The notes below the pieces were generated by a model. It saw only the letters and a list, made by a program, of their open reading frames with translations, searched no databases and was not told the origin of the DNA. The position numbers and the translations under genes are program-made. 64,000 nucleotides of DNA, from positions 6,784,992 through 6,848,991 of the forward strand of contig JAJEKV010000028.1 in the NCBI GenBank assembly GCA_021234155.1. The letters run 5' to 3'. Of the stretch, positions 1 to 14,081 are shown in pieces (within the stretch, counting starts at the first letter, position 1; every line of letters starts with the position of its first letter). The DNA is from Isoetes taiwanensis. Taxonomy: Eukaryota; Streptophyta; Lycopodiopsida; Isoetales; Isoetaceae.

Positions 1-590
1 ACGGTAATACTTCGTTCAGTTACGTATTGCTATTGCCATTCTCAATTGATATATTGGCAGCATAATAATATGAACAAGATGTGACTTTCTATTAGACAAA
101 TCGCTGTCACGAACAAAACATGTCATTTTGTCTTCAAGTGACAATCTAAAACGCTATTGTCATATCCTTAAGCCAAATACAATGTTGTTTTAAAAACCCG
201 TTTTTATTTTTAAAGTACTTCTATAAAAATCCTCACACGTGTTTTAAAGGATTTTTATGATTTGAGCTGTATGGCCAAAAGCAAAAATAAAAATTGCACA
301 TTCTTTACCTTTGCTTTATTGGACATATTTGCTTTCTCTTGTTAAAATGCATTTTTGCTACAAGTTATAAAAGGCGTAGCATCTGAGGAACAAATAAATG
401 AGGAAGCTTATGCTACTATTAGAAACTATTAAGTTCAAAAATTACAAAAGAATGTCATAAAATTTGTTTGCCATGCAACTCTTAAGAAAGTTCAAAAACA
501 TTATTATAGAGGTTAAGTATAAAATTATATATACAAAGATAAATAAGTTCAAAGTACTCATATGTTTGGATAAAAAAATCCACGGTCTAA
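1..590. other. AT-rich stretch, no gene seen
   Basis: Both strands are AT-rich and full of stops. I see no domain, splice-flanked open stretch or RNA motif here. Confidence 0.6.
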
Positions 591-650
591 GGATTTTTAA
601 GGATTTTTAAAAGATTTTTAAGGATTTTTAAGGATTTTAAAGATTTTTAG
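591..650. repeat. short tandem repeat of a GGATTTTTAA-like unit
   Basis: The 10-11 base unit GGATTTTTAA recurs about six times with small length changes, then grades into A/T runs. This is a simple low-complexity tandem repeat. Confidence 0.8.
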
Positions 651-3600
651 CGTATTTTTATATAAAATCCGTTTTAAAATTTTTTCAAAAATTTTAAAAA
701 TCTTCAAAATCTTAAAAGCGTTTTAAGCATCCGCAGTTTTTGGCGTATAACAACGATGGCCAAAATATGTCTATTTCATATGGTTTCTAATTTCACATAA
801 TCCCTTCGTCAGGACATGGATGTCATTCAAATGGAGACGAGCATGCATGTTTTGCATGCATGCTTGGTGGCGCATGCCATTACAGTTGGGAGTTAGGCTA
901 TTTTAAGCGTGATTACAGTAACATCTCATCGGCTTCCTCTTCTCTCACCGGTACCTTATTCTCACGTGAACCCACCCTCCCCCTTCTTTGTTTTGTATTT
1001 TTATGGCGTGGCCATGGCGTATCAACCCCTCACTCTGGGAGGTTTGTTTTATCTTGTTTTGTTGGTGATGTCTCTTGCGGTACAAGTGGCGGCGGTACGT
1101 CTGTTCGACTTTTTCCATTAAATTGGGTTTTGGGGCGTTTTTATGCTAGCGTTTGTCCAAGCCCCTTCTTGAGGAGAGAAAACTATCACTAGGGTTTTCT
1201 CGAAACTTGAGAAAGTCAGAGATTTTTAATCCGGTGATAAACACCGTGAGGTACCCTGTAATCTCTAACAGCATTGTAATTTATTTGAGGTCCCAAATGA
1301 TATATAGTGGATTTTCCCTTTATTTTTGTGGGTAGTTCGCGTAATAAATAGGCTACTCATATCCACCATTAATAGAAAAATGCGAGATGAATGAAAGCCG
1401 AAATTAGAGTGCCTTGCAAACTATTAGCATCGATCGAGCCATCGGATAGCCATTACAAGGAAGGGATGAGCACAGATAAGGCCATTTCCTCTTCGGACGG
1501 TGTTATGGCGTCTTCTCCGCAGCGACTCTTCTTCTATTGGCGTTGTTCCCTCCTTCCGCCACGCTGCGTGGGGGCATGAGTTTACTTTTCTCTCACCCAT
1601 TCACGGGTGTTTTTAGGGAGTTCTTTGTATTTACGCTACTGACTTCAGAAAAACATCTTACGGGGATGGGATATATTTGTGTTCGCCATCAACCTACCTC
1701 TTTTCGGTTCTCAGGCAACACATTCCGAGTTCCGTCGTCTTACGGGTCTGCTATATTTGTGTTAAGCCCTCAACCCATCTCCTTGGTTTTCGAACCTTAC
1801 ATTCAAGGTTGTTAGCGACCATTTTAGCATTAGGGTCTTCACCGAAAACACGAAAGGCGGGGTTTTTATCACCGATGAGAAGTTATGCATACCCTTCTAT
1901 ATTGCACATTAGCATTTCCTAACTTTTCTGCGAGGGTAGTCAGATATTGTTCCTATGGTGACTGCCCCTACTGTCTTCAAAACATTGTATCACTAGCTGG
2001 CACATGTGTGATGAATGACAAGCCTATCTATGACCATCCAAACCAAAAGAAATATTCTGTGACCAAGGCGATCTAGATAAATTTCTTGTCTAAACTATAA
2101 ACTATATAATTGCTATAGGGAAGATTCTTCCTTTACCAATTTGCTGCCATATCGTCGAGTCTGTGCGGGAAAAAAAATCATGATGAAAAAAAGTCAGCAA
2201 TTATTTCAGGATGACGTTAGCGATGAACGAAGGGGCATATGGTTTTGTAGCAGTTCTTTGGATTTTATGTAACTTGATATTCTTTGGATTAGATTGCGGC
2301 TTTTGAGAAAAGTTCGAGAAAGCCGCCAAGGCGGTCGGCCCAAAAGGAGAACAAAGGAGGATTCTAGAGTGAGTTTGAAGCCCACATAGCAAGAAGAATT
2401 GATGCGGTTCAAATCGAGTGCCTTATGGTTCTAAATTCAATTTATAATTTGGTTTATGCCAGCAACCAACGCCTGACATAAAAACCTGATAAAAAACCAT
2501 GTTTCTACCAGTTCATTTGCAGTGTTTCAACTGGCATGCTGCTTAATTATGTAAATTATCAGATGCGTCAAATTCGCTGTGGAATTGGAGCTGCGGTACT
2601 CTTTGCGACATGGCAGGATTTCATCGATTACGCCTTAGCCATAACCCGGTTGATGCGTGAACCACTGGCGGCAATCAGCAACAAAATTATTGAAGGATTA
2701 AAGGAAACCAGTAGGATGAAACTTCGGTGATTACATAGCCAAGCTCTTGAAGGCTTCTACGGAATTTGGAATTTTAAAACTACTGGAGGTTCACCATTAT
2801 ATGAAGGTTGATTACGCCATCGCGAGCACATGCATTTTTAATTTTTAGAGCCGCAGTGGGTGCACAGGTTTCCACACGGTCTTGTCGTGCAAACGACTAA
2901 ATGTAAAAAAGAACTTCAAAACGATTTTGAAAGAAAGAGCTGCGGGCGAAGACGGTTTACTGCATAATCAATTGGCCAATGCAAACGCATAGAGTTTTGG
3001 CAAGGGCAAATCTTGCAGAATCTTTGCAGAAGCGGTCCTTAAAAAACAATCTTTGGAAAATCTTTGCAAAGGGGTTCATGATATTAAACATAATAGGCTT
3101 TTCCTCCTCGTTTTAGCTCACCCAACTGGATCCAAACAAGTGGACTTATGGTCCCATGCTCTTTTTCTGAACCACCTTAACATCTATACGAAACATTAGC
3201 TATTAAACAACATACAAAACATTAGCTATTAAATAACATACAAATTTTGCACATAATTAATGTAGCACGATATAGAGTTGGGTTTCCCCGTTCAAAGTTG
3301 GAGATATTCTAATTTTCTTATGGAAACAATCATTTGGCAACAACGGGCACATTAAATCAACAAATACATTAAAGCCCTTCCTACAGCATCTTTTTAGCTT
3401 TAATACTTTCGCTTACGAGTTTTAAAATTACTAGTTTTATTTTCATCAGCGATAGGAAAAAGGTCATGCTCCTCATTGTTGTTTTTTCTTTTTGAGTTAG
3501 TAGAGTATACCCGGTAGCAAAAATAATAGTCATTATGAATCGAAACCCTCTATCTAGTAGGCAACATAACACACACAATGCAATAGTGTAGGTCCAATTA

Positions 3601-3733
3601 TGTCTGTTACTACTAGGCATAATTCCAATCTATAAGTGAGTCGTAGGAAAATGTTTGCTTGGCCGCCATAAACATCCCTATGTACTAACTCACTTCATCA
3701 GATGTAAGGAAGTGGACAAAGCCAAGGCCATCG
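651..3733. other. no recognisable gene; short ORFs only
   Basis: The longest open stretches are about 60-110 codons and match no family I know. A small palindrome built on GCATGCAT lies near 840-864, and a weak imperfect duplication around ATATTTGTG occurs near 1671 and 1751. An open stretch at 2536-2730 (64 codons) is unrecognised. I treat the region as decayed intergenic DNA. Confidence 0.5.
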
Positions 3734-3849
3734 CGATAAATTTCTTGTAGATATAATCTTCAAAGTCCATACAAAAAAATAGGCTTCTGTTTTTAGCAAC
3801 ATTATACACTCCATATCACTGATGACAACAAAAATTCTTAGACCCTACA
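3734..3849 (+). repeat. dispersed repeat copy A, left part (interrupted by LINE)
   Basis: This segment, starting at GATAAATTTCTTGTAG, matches 13797-13904 almost base for base. It breaks off after ACCCTACA, and the rest of the repeat resumes at 6825 beyond a LINE insertion. Confidence 0.85.
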
Positions 3850-6824
3850 AAAATTTACGGGACATGGTTTTGGCAGCTTGTTACATTTCTCCATCCATTT
3901 ATCAAAGGCAGATGGGTCCTTACCAATTGGAAGCCTTAAAATTCCGAATGGCGGCCCGGACACATGAGGTATTTTTGATGGGAGATTTAAATGGATGGGC
4001 GGAGAGCTCAAAACTCAGAAGATTGTCGTTGACTCGATCGAGCCGGGTTACAGAAGTGGAATCATGGGCTGATCTTGATTGCAAGAGTTGCCATAAAGAG
4101 CATAACTCCAGCGGTCGGCGGATCTTGAATTTATGTGCTTCTCTTAATATGATTATATTCAATGGCATTGTTAATCATCCGGTCGGTTATACATTGAGAA
4201 ATAAACCACAAAAAGAATTCACATACTACGGTCCTTGATTACTTAATTGGAGGCCTCACTTATGCTCCATATGATCCAATCTTTTCGGATTAGACAGTTT
4301 ATACGAGAAGCGATCCCACGTACTCCAATTCTCTTTAGGTTATGCACTTTTGATTGACAAAAATTTAAGCATAAGATCAGGGGCCAAATATAAGGAATCT
4401 GAGGAGACTTGCCTTTCATTATGAAGTCATTAAAGGTATACGATGTTAGAGCTCTTTGCAACATACACGCCAAAGTACGCGGCTCAATATGCTCTTGGTT
4501 ATAAGTGCTCAAAAAGTATATGGTGTCTACGAGAAATGTACAAGCTCTCAACGGAACACATGGTATGATCCAAGAGGTGAAATTAGTAAAAAGAAGAACA
4601 TTACGTGCCGGCTGGTGCGCGAAGCGCATATAGAAGCTAGTTAAGAAAAAGAGAAGCAAGCACGGGTGCATGCAGGCAAGAAGCGTGGAATGGCAAAGAA
4701 CTGGGAAAATAGTTACGGAAACTTGCTCCCCTAACAAAGAGCTTGCCCTCAGCGATCTTCATATGCGGAAAACATATGCGCGATACATTTTGTATTTAAA
4801 GGGAGGCTAAACTCAATTTTGCGAGGAAAACCAAATCGATTTTGTGGTTTCTATAGATGAAGTGAAGCGAGGGTAAACCTTGAAGATAGCTGCTGGCAAA
4901 GCTCAAGATATTGATATAGGTTAATGGTGAACACCTTAAAGATGGAGGGCGAGCTAGCTGAATTACGATTTACGAATTATTTAATCAAGCCACGTGGATG
5001 GTTTCCCGGTCTTGGACTACTAGCCTCATTCACCCAATACATAAGCATGGGATGTATCATTTGCCAAGCAATTACGGTATGTGGTCGGCCCAATACTAGC
5101 AAAACTCTTTGGTAAGATCTTTGATCTAAAACTTACAAAGTGGGCGAGGGCATAATCTAAGAGCAAGAGGTCAAGCTGGATTTAGAAGGGGTTTTCAACT
5201 CTTGATCATCTACTCACCCTAAGAACTATGATAAAAGAATCTAGATCTCGGAAAACCATTCTTTACGTATTTGCTTTGTGATTTTGCAAGCATTACGTCT
5301 GATACCTGCGTCGAGAAGCTCCTTGACCCGTCTTATTCAGCTTGGTGTTCCTTGGATTGGGTTCTAGCTATTTGGGAGATTATATGAATACGTAAGTGGG
5401 TGGTGGTCACTCACTTATGGCATAGTCGATTACAAGTGATGTTGGAGTGAAGCAAGGATGCACTCTCTTTCTCCGACCTTGTTAGGACTTTATATTGATC
5501 AATTGGAGAACTTTCTTGAGCAATCCAGTTGCAACTTTCCTCGTCTCTTTCATGGGTTGGTGATCTTGCTCTTATATCTTGAGATGACTTGCTTCTTTGT
5601 TCACATACAATGGCTGATTTACAACAACAATTAGATGTTTTAGGTGCATTTTGCCGCGAGGAGTTAGGTCTTCTTGAAGTGAACCTTGGAAGAGACTAAG
5701 GTCATGGCAGGCTTTGGGCTGGCTTAGCAGCCAGGTAACTTGTTTTACCATGGAGAATTGTAGTTGGAAAGGCCCAATCATACAAATATCTGGGGCGTAG
5801 AGGTGTTTCTGGTACGTAGGCCCAGCCTTGGACAAAGAGGCGTTGATATCGAAGTGCTTGGCGGCCTTAAAGGCATTCTATCTGCGATGGCAAATATGTG
5901 CGCCATGCCCGCATATCACTTAATGGCCACTCAAAAAGATTGTTTTGATGCATTGGTAGCTCCTGTTATCTTATATGCCGGTGAAATCACAGGGGCCCCT
6001 CATTGTCGCGGATCCAAATGGTAGAGATTGAGGCAGATTTGAAACTTTGGCTTCACATGGCTTTAAAGGTGTAATTTTGTCCTTATGAGCTCCTTTTGTA
6101 TGATAGTGGCTCTCACCCACTGGAAATTCTAATCCATGGGCAGCAGCGTTGAAGTATCAGATCCAAGGGGAAGGCCTGAGACTCTCTTGTGAGACAAACC
6201 CTCAATCTTTGGGTTCAACTTCAAAGAGATAATAAGAATTGTTAGTGCAAGGGACACGCAGGATGGATAGCCGCCTTGACTTGCCTGTTTGCCCATATAC
6301 AAAGAGTTTAGCATAAAAAAGCTTTTGTGAAACTGCTGCGAGAGTTTCCCACATAAGAAGCACAATATTGTCCGAGACTTCAATCCAGGCGTGTTCATAT
6401 TATCTGACCTTACGTGTCTCCATAACTTTGTTTCGAGGGGCGAGATCGAGCCATTGCATGTATGTGGCCAGGCTCACATAGCTTGATGATTGAAGGGAGA
6501 TGGTTGAACATAGAAGGTGACGAAAAATTTGTGCTGTGGAGAGGATGTGAGGCAGAAACCATACATATATTTTTGTAGGAACATGATGCTTCACGGGATA
6601 AATATCCTATGTTAGGCTGGGTTTGTACCTATGGAGGAGTTGTTTCCGACACCGTCCACATTGCCTATATTGAGAATTTTCTCAGTGAGCTTTTAGAGCA
6701 TCTTTGAGTGTCACTAGTTTTAGTGACATCTCTCCTTTCATATTTTTACATGTAAATGGTATGGTCTTTGTCCCATAGCCTTTGGGCTCCCGTGGACGTT
6801 AATAAACTTCATTCATTCATTCAT
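3850..6824 (+). mobile_element. 5'-truncated, decayed LINE (non-LTR retrotransposon)
   Basis: The element starts inside the endonuclease domain, with a GDLNGW motif at about 3981-3998 (the GDFN motif of APE-type endonucleases). Reverse transcriptase follows in shifting frames: GFRRGFSTLDHLL near 5176-5221, GVKQGC near 5442-5460, SPTLLGLYIDQLE soon after, and a degenerate DD core near 5552-5592. A C-terminal stretch reading ALVAPVILYAGEI lies near 5955-6000. The 3' end is a short ATTC microsatellite (6808-6822) rather than poly(A). Frameshifts and stops are numerous, so it is dead. The boundaries are set by comparison with the uninterrupted repeat copy at 13797-14081. The first nine codons of the open frame beginning at 3822 are host repeat, not LINE. 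The clade is not assigned. Confidence 0.9.
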
Positions 6825-7700
6825 AATATTTAATAAACAATGATAATGACAATGATGGAAATAATGAGTTTTATCAAATTGAAATTATTATTGCATGGAC
6901 TAAGATTGTAGGATAAGGGATGTAAGAACTCATTCCAATAGGCACATGCCTCTAATTACCACGTATATCTAAAAAGCCTTGAGTGGAAATTATAGAATTC
7001 CCATTATAGAATTCGTGCGGGTTCGAAATGATATGAATGCTAAGCTTGGTATCAATTCGAAAATTCCAAAAGTGGAACCCATTATCGATTCCAAATATGG
7101 AGGATTCCCTAGAACATTTAAAAGTGAGGCCACATAGGAGATTTGTGTGAAGTGGACATTTCTTTGGTACCAAATCATCACTAATGCTTGATGTTTGATA
7201 ATTCAATGCATGCTTTAACAATAAATTATAGATTTTTGTCCGATTTGGCTGATCTGAGAATACATGGTTAAACATCACGATATTTGAACCCCCAATTTTG
7301 TGTAAGTGCATGCTAGGCTGAGAATGTGTTGTTTCGCGATAGGTACGCGGCCTTTTAGATTTGGGGCTCAAGTTCTATGGAAGAATGGCGGAACCGAGAA
7401 TGGAGAGGGAAACTAGTGATGGATTCCAGTTGGAAGCAAACAACTTGAGTTCATTCTTCTCAGAAATTTGGACTTATGACCTCTCTGTGAAGTGACTTCT
7501 CTAAATTCCCTCACGTGTTCTATTCTATTTGATATGATGGAAGAAATTTAGCAAGCGATTTCACATATATTTTCATATTGCAAGAGCATGGGCGACCAAG
7601 ATGCATGAAATTTATTTAGTCAAACCATAACCTTCAATAAGAAGCGGGACAAATTACAACAAATATCTAACTTGCATTTATAACGAGGGTTTTTTGTGAT
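6825..7700 (+). repeat. dispersed repeat copy A, right part
   Basis: 6825-6990 matches 13905-14081. 6990-7320 and 7425-7700 match 37765-38090 and 37480-37735 in inverted orientation. It is non-coding and rich in short A/T tracts. The family is not recognised; it could be LTR or large non-autonomous DNA-transposon sequence. Confidence 0.8.
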
Positions 7701-8670
7701 TTTTATAAATTTTGGCATGGTTTTCATGTATTATGATTTCATGGAAATTATTGCCTGAAGACATACTAACCGGTATATCTAGAGTGTACCAAGTTTTGCA
7801 TGCAATTTGTGCAATTTTTTGTTTCATCCTCCTCAATGGATTGGAATGGGAGGAAGCACAAAGCCCTCTTTTTAATTCAAAAGATCAAGGGGCTTGCAAT
7901 GAAGCTCTTTTCTCATGAAAAGCAAAAGTCAACCATTTCTAGGGTTTGAGGAAGGCCTGGGGTGGAGCAAGGCAAGGCGGCAGGCGAGGGTTCTTACATG
8001 GGTCTACAAATTATGGGCAGCAAGATGCTCATTTAGTGTGCTTGCATGCGGGTAGCGCATCGTTTACTTGACGTGGATTACGAAGATGAAGAAGCAAGCG
8101 GGCATGTCCTAAGGCGGATTGGTTGAATCAAAGGCGAGCAGATTTTCTAGAGCTCAGCATGGTTAGAGTTATGGCTACCGCGGCCTATCCTTTGTCGTGC
8201 CTATCCGAGGAGATCGAGTTCCATGCTTTGTTCGACAAAGGCACTCTATTACAAACTCTATTTAGGATTTAAAGTTTTTTTTATCGTGCTTCCTCGGACC
8301 TCTTGAACATAAAATCAGAAGTCGGTTTAGGCATTGCACCTCCCTGTCAGGGCTTGGTAAGTCGAGGGCTGCCCAAGGTTAAAATTGGAGGTTTTCCATG
8401 ATAAAGACCTAAATACTCTTCAAGCCCGATTACTCTGTTGGTGAAGATTTGAAGATGGCACCTTATGATCTTTTGTCGGTTTGGGACTGCTCCATCATAA
8501 GAGGTATTTTTAATCATTATACTTCCACATTTGCTCCAACATGGGTTTTAATCTAGTGCAGGAGTGTGGTCGTGACTTGCAGATTGGAGGTTGGAGATTA
8601 GAGGCTTCCATGGCGAAAGACCTAATCTTTGCCCTTTGCTATGCATGTTCTTGTTTACATAAGTTTGTAT
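7701..8670. other. no gene seen
   Basis: There are only short ORFs without family resemblance. The sequence ends against the poly(T) run that marks the 3' end of the minus-strand L1 element. Confidence 0.5.
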
Positions 8671-11600
8671 TGTTTTTTTTTTTTTTTGGGGATAAAGAAG
8701 GGTTTTTATTTGCCCAGAGAGGGAATGATACAAAGCCACATGGCGGAGGGTGCACCCATCACGAATATGAGATGGGGTAGCTCACGTAGCTCTAGCTTGT
8801 ACTATTCTCTTTCGGAGCCCTGAACTTGATTAAAATAGGTGCCCCATATTTCTTCCTTTATCTCTTCTTCACTTTTAAAACTAGCCTAAATTTTTTAAGT
8901 CTTTCCAAAGAGTACTAGGTGAAGTAAAATTTGAGTTGATGATATGGATACCTCGATTCTCGTGAAGATTTCGGGCATTCCTCCTTTTCCATATTGACGG
9001 TCGTCCGATTACGGCTATGTGAAAGAAATCTTCTTCTTGGGACACCATTAGGAGGGAGAATTCCTAGCGGCAATTCTTTGGTTCTAAGGGGTAATTGAAC
9101 CTATCGGACTCAGGGCCCATACTTCATCGCGGCATCCCACATTCCAGGACAATGTTCTATGGATTCTTCTTCCTCTTCACACATATAGGGCAAAGTGGGC
9201 TCCGTTATTGTCCCATTTGGAGACTAGATGATTGACCCTTGGGACCTGTGGATCACTTGCCAAGAAAGCGTTGACTTCGTGGGGGAGAAATTTCAGCCAA
9301 AGCGTTTCTCGGATATTTTTAAGGATGTCCTCGCGTGATCACTAGCTCCCACTTGAAAAGGATCTTGCAGGTATCCTTAGTCTTCAAACTCTTTGTAGCA
9401 TGACTTCACAAACTTGTTTGTTGTATGAAAGGATGTATGAGCCATGGACTTTGATCTCACTCTATTTATTGTGTTTGGGGTATGGAGCCACACATTCCCA
9501 TATTATTATCTGCGCCTCCTTTAAACCAAAGCAGGACTTGAAATGCTTCCCAAGCCTGGCGAGGGTGCTCTCCCATATACCACTTGAGCACAGAATGTAT
9601 ACCCCGCAGTTTTCCATCTCTCTTCACAATCCTCGCGTCGGCCACTATACCTAGTGGACCCTTGTTTGTGTGCAATTCCCTTTGGTACCCACCATGGAGG
9701 GAGGTCTACGCGCAAATTTCATGATATCAAAGTAGAATAGTTTCTTTATGGCATTCCAAGCCGAAATAAGACCGCCGAGGAAGAGCTTCTTTACATGGCA
9801 GAGATCAAAAAGAGACCATGGAGGCGAGACCTTGGCCGGAGAGCTTATTATGCTTACAAGAGTATAATGAGAGCTTGGTTGATGAGGTGCAAACACGGAG
9901 ACATCATCTTTTCACGAGAAGAATCATCCATACTTGATTTGGCTATTAATACTTTTGCTTTCTGTAAGACTATGTCGAACATACCAATTCCCCATACGCT
10001 TTTGACCCTCTTGCACTTCCACCAAGCAATTTTTGATGCATTTGCACCTTCTTCATTACACTCCCAGGGCGAGATTCTGAAGATCAGCCCTTCTAACTCC
10101 ACGCACCTTCTCCCTCTCGGGCAAGTAGAATTGATGATATACGCTATACATAAAGTATTACTTAGCACATGTTTTGCCCGCAGTAATCCTCCTTGCAAGG
10201 GATAGCTTTGTACCTTCCACCAATTTTGGGTAGGTGTTTATGTAGGCCTGGTAGCATTTCATCCCATATTAGATTGCACTAGTGATGTTATGCTTGTGGG
10301 ATTCCTAACAATTTTGGAGTGTTCACCCTCGAAGGGGATAATTTTCCATGGTAGCTTTCCAAACATATGGGATGCACATTCTCCAAGAGCCCTTTACTTA
10401 GCGAGCACTTTTTCAATTTATGAGGCAACTTTGAAGCTGTGAGGAAAGGTGTGATGGATCCCAATCTGCACATGACATGTGTTTTCCTGCACTTACCGAT
10501 AGCGAGTAAGTCATGCATCTTTTGGTTCTGATTTGTTGAGAAGCGAGTCCCACATTTCTAGTCCACGAGATAGAGGCGTCTGCCGATGCTTTACTTGAGA
10601 AATAATTGTAGAGGGAGCCTGGCACGCTTCTATATTGCTTGAGAGAAGGGAGCGAGGGGACAACCTTGCACGATGCCCCTCTTAATCTCAAATATAGGAG
10701 ATGATTCACCTTGAAATAAAGGCTGAGGCTGAGGTGATCTCAATAGTTTAAACTACATACGTAAAAATAACCCCCACAGCGGCTTGAGCATCATTTTATC
10801 TGGCTTCCATCTATCTTTGTCATATGCCTTGGTGAAATCTAGCTTTAGATAGACACTTTTCATCTGTTTTTAAGCCCGGTCGCGACCCTTCAAAATTTCA
10901 GCGCCACATTACTTTCGATACTCCTACATTAAGCCGGATTGAGCATGAGATACCTTCCGCTAAAAATTGGTTTGGAGATCTTCTCTGCCACTTAGCCTTG
11001 GCTATGATTTTGTAAAATCACCGGTGTGGGAGTGTGATAGGCCTCAATGGATTATTGTGGCTCTTTTGCGCTTGGGTACCAAGGCAATGCGACTTTGTAT
11101 TCAATCTTAGTTTAAATTTTAAACTGCGAGGGAAGTCTTTGTATCTTGAAAAGATATCATTTTTAATCCATTCCCGGTGCATTGGTAGGGTCCGTTAAAA
11201 TTCCATCCATGCAGGACATTTATTTCTTAGCCAATAAGAGGGTGGCTTTTCAAGATCCTCCATAGAGAGGCTGACTTCGGAATATCTTTTTGGCTAGAGG
11301 CTCATTATAGGTGAAACTTTAGAGATCACTAGCTCTTCATATGTATCTTGGAATGGCAGTTATGTTTCTACAAAAAGTAGCAAATGATTATGTAAGTACC
11401 TTTTTGAATCCACAGGGATTTGAGGGTCCGAAACCATCGTCTAGTGCAATGGTTGATAGAGTAAGGGACCTCTTCTTTTCTTTTAGGTGACTTAAAGAAG
11501 AACTTGGTGCATTTATCACCTTCATTTAGCCAAGTCAATCACCTTTGCATCTGTTCTCCATTATCTTGATTTCCTCTAGTGCCTTTATCTGTTCCTATTA

Positions 11601-13010
11601 TTCCTTCTCCTCTATCCCATCATTCGGGGCCAATGCTCTAAGTGAGGTGGAGTGATTGTAGAGAGCTATCCAACTCTCCCCTCTCCCTTTGCACTTTAAC
11701 TCTACCCCAACTTTTGGCATAATTTTTATATTACCGGGCGTTATCATCAGTTTCCATCCACGAGCCCGTTCTAAAAGGTGGATTGCCATGTATGCTTTTA
11801 CAAGCCTCCACAAATTACGGATCTTCCGGATATCGAGGGTATTTGAGTTTGAATCTTGTTTTAGAGGTTCCTAATCACGGAAAATCTGGTGCAAAAATGA
11901 CACGTAGTTGTGATCAGGGAGATAGCATTTTGTAGAGAGGTTGGATCTATGCACATTTGGAAGGATGGTAAGTGCCTCGCGTTGATGTAGCATCTATCAT
12001 GTCTTGCATAAGTCCTACCATGCCTATCCATCTTGGATTACACCAAGTATAGCCCTTATCTCGAGTCTGCTTCCATGAAGCTATATCTTCTAGCAGTTTG
12101 CTGCTTGTACTTTCTCAAACCCATGCACAATTGCGGATGATACCCCTTACTTGTCTATCCTCGAAATTTGCCTCCACCATATTGGAAATCTCCTACCATT
12201 AGCGAGCTACCTTGTTCAAAACCTTTTAATTTTGTGCCTAGAGGTGGCCCATAGGGCTCCTCACGCCTCTGGGGAGTTGTTATGGGGCATTAAGCGTTCA
12301 CCAAGCCTAATTTCACCTTCATGTTGCCATAAGATTAAAGACCATATACAAATACGTCTACCTTTTGTGACTCACATGCGCTTCTTTTTTCCCTTGCTTG
12401 ATGAGGGTCCCTGCCTTTAGAAGTTTCCTTTCTTCGCGGCAATACTTACGTATTCATTGCCTATTACTTTGAAACGACTCGTATTTCTTCCTTTTTGCAC
12501 TTATGTTCTTGTAAACATATCATCCGGGTTGATCGCTTTGTGGCACTTGCTAACCTACTCTTGCTTGTGGGAGGATTTTTACTCCCCCTAATATTCCAGA
12601 AGCTGAGAATTTTTATGATTCATAGGGAGTTGTTTAGGACCCTTTTTCCTTTTCATTGTATCAACCCTTCTTCTTCTAGACTTATTGCTTGTTGCCTTTT
12701 TTTGTTTTCCACTGTTAGGGTGGGGATCTTCATCCACCATATCCTCCTCTTCCATTAGATCAGCCCACTTGTGTATTTTGTTTGAGAATGACTCTCCTAG
12801 TATCCAATTCCCATATACCACTTCTCCTGTCCCAATCCCTCCTTAGGCTCGAGCGTTCCTTCTCTGCATGTTTGTTATTTCCGGAATGTAATATGCTTGA
12901 GAGAGAGGATTTTTTACTCCTAGGCAATGTGAGTACTAGGAGATGGGGAAGAGGTTTTACGGCAGATGCTCGGCTCCTCCGAGCAAATGTTCCTAGTCCT
13001 CCCTTTTTGT
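8671..13010 (-). mobile_element. L1-type LINE, minus strand, decayed
   Basis: Read on the minus strand in order: an ORF1-type end with YGNWILGE followed by an R/K-rich linker (12590-12821); an endonuclease remnant with a VGDF motif near 12183-12197 (plant L1 VGDFN); RT block A reading LKLDFTKAYD near 10810-10860; GIVQGCPLAP near 10640-10690; LGIP near 10295-10305; the post-RT region with AWWK and GIGMFDIVLQ near 9950-10060; and a zinc-finger-like C-terminus near 9140-9330. A T run at 8671-8687 on the plus strand is the poly(A) tail, with AATAAA-like sequence just before it. Many stops and frameshifts mean it is inactive. No target-site duplication was found, so the 5' edge is approximate. Confidence 0.88.
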
Positions 13011-13384
13011 AAATAATGCACTATAAGGCTCCCTTCCTCTTCAATATAGCACATTATTTACACTAGATATTGAAGGCCCCTTAGGTTTTGTTGAAGGCCT
13101 TGGAAGGGACCAAAATTTAGGTATAACACAAACCATTCACACTTAAAATAGAATTCCCCTTAAACCCCCCTTTGGTTTGGAGTGCATATTCATCTGAGGG
13201 TGAAGTAAGCGTGAGAAACATTGGATAACATATGTACCCTTTATTCCTCGATCCACAAGGGCATTACATAGGGTCCCTCATTTGTGGGAATATGCATGCT
13301 AGGATTTTAGTATCTTGTATAACCGCAGGTTTGCAAATACTATAAAGATTTGACAATGTACTATATGGTGTTGATTTTGTACAT
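13011..13384. other. no gene seen
   Basis: Spacer between the L1 element and repeat copy B, with no open frame or motif of note. Confidence 0.5.
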
Positions 13385-14081
13385 GTTGAGGGGTGAGAAT
13401 TTTGGCTTTTTGTTGCGTGGCAAAATTCTATATATTCATTTATTTTTGGAAAGAAATGTAAGACTAACTAGTAGCGTTGGCTCACGAAGGGGGCACGCAC
13501 AAGTTAGTTGACATCAAACACGGGCACTAAACCATAGCTCTTTGGAACCTAATAGTATAGTATCCATTTTATCACTTTTATTCTTAGTGGGGAATACGTA
13601 TTTACGCTTCTTCTAAACAAAATGCCCATTTTAACAATCGACCTCTACGACCACAAATTCATCATCTTACGCTTGAGAAATCTTACATTGGCATGCTCTC
13701 ATATAGGCCGATTGGTCTCCGTGGGCTGATAAAAAACAATTCAATTCATATATCACGATTAACCTCAAAACTACTCCAAATTCAATTTGATTTGATAAAT
13801 TTCTTGTAGATATAATCTTCAAAGTCCATACAAAAACTAGGCTTGTTTTTTAGAAACATTATACACTCCACATCCTTGTGACAACAAAAATCTTAGACCC
13901 TACATAATATTTAATAAACAATATGAGAAATGTATTGTTAAGCAATGTAGAAATAATGAGTTTTATCAAATGGAAATTATTGTGCATGAACTAGATTGTA
14001 GGATAAGAGGTCTTAGACTCATTCAATAGGCATATGCCTCTAATTACCAGTATATCTAAAAGCCTTGAGTGGATTTTTTCT
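13385..14081 (+). repeat. dispersed repeat copy B (contains the LINE-free site)
   Basis: 13385-13556 matches 37329-37487 inverted. 13797-14081 matches 3734-3849 joined to 6825-6990. The join ACCCTACA/TAATATTT at about 13904 is uninterrupted here, whereas copy A carries a 3 kb LINE at that point. About 240 unrelated bases separate the two blocks, so block order differs from the inverted copy C. Confidence 0.85.

Noticed and set aside
4243-4737. 164-codon minus-strand ORF
   Set aside because: It is antisense to the decaying LINE region before RT and has no protein family character.
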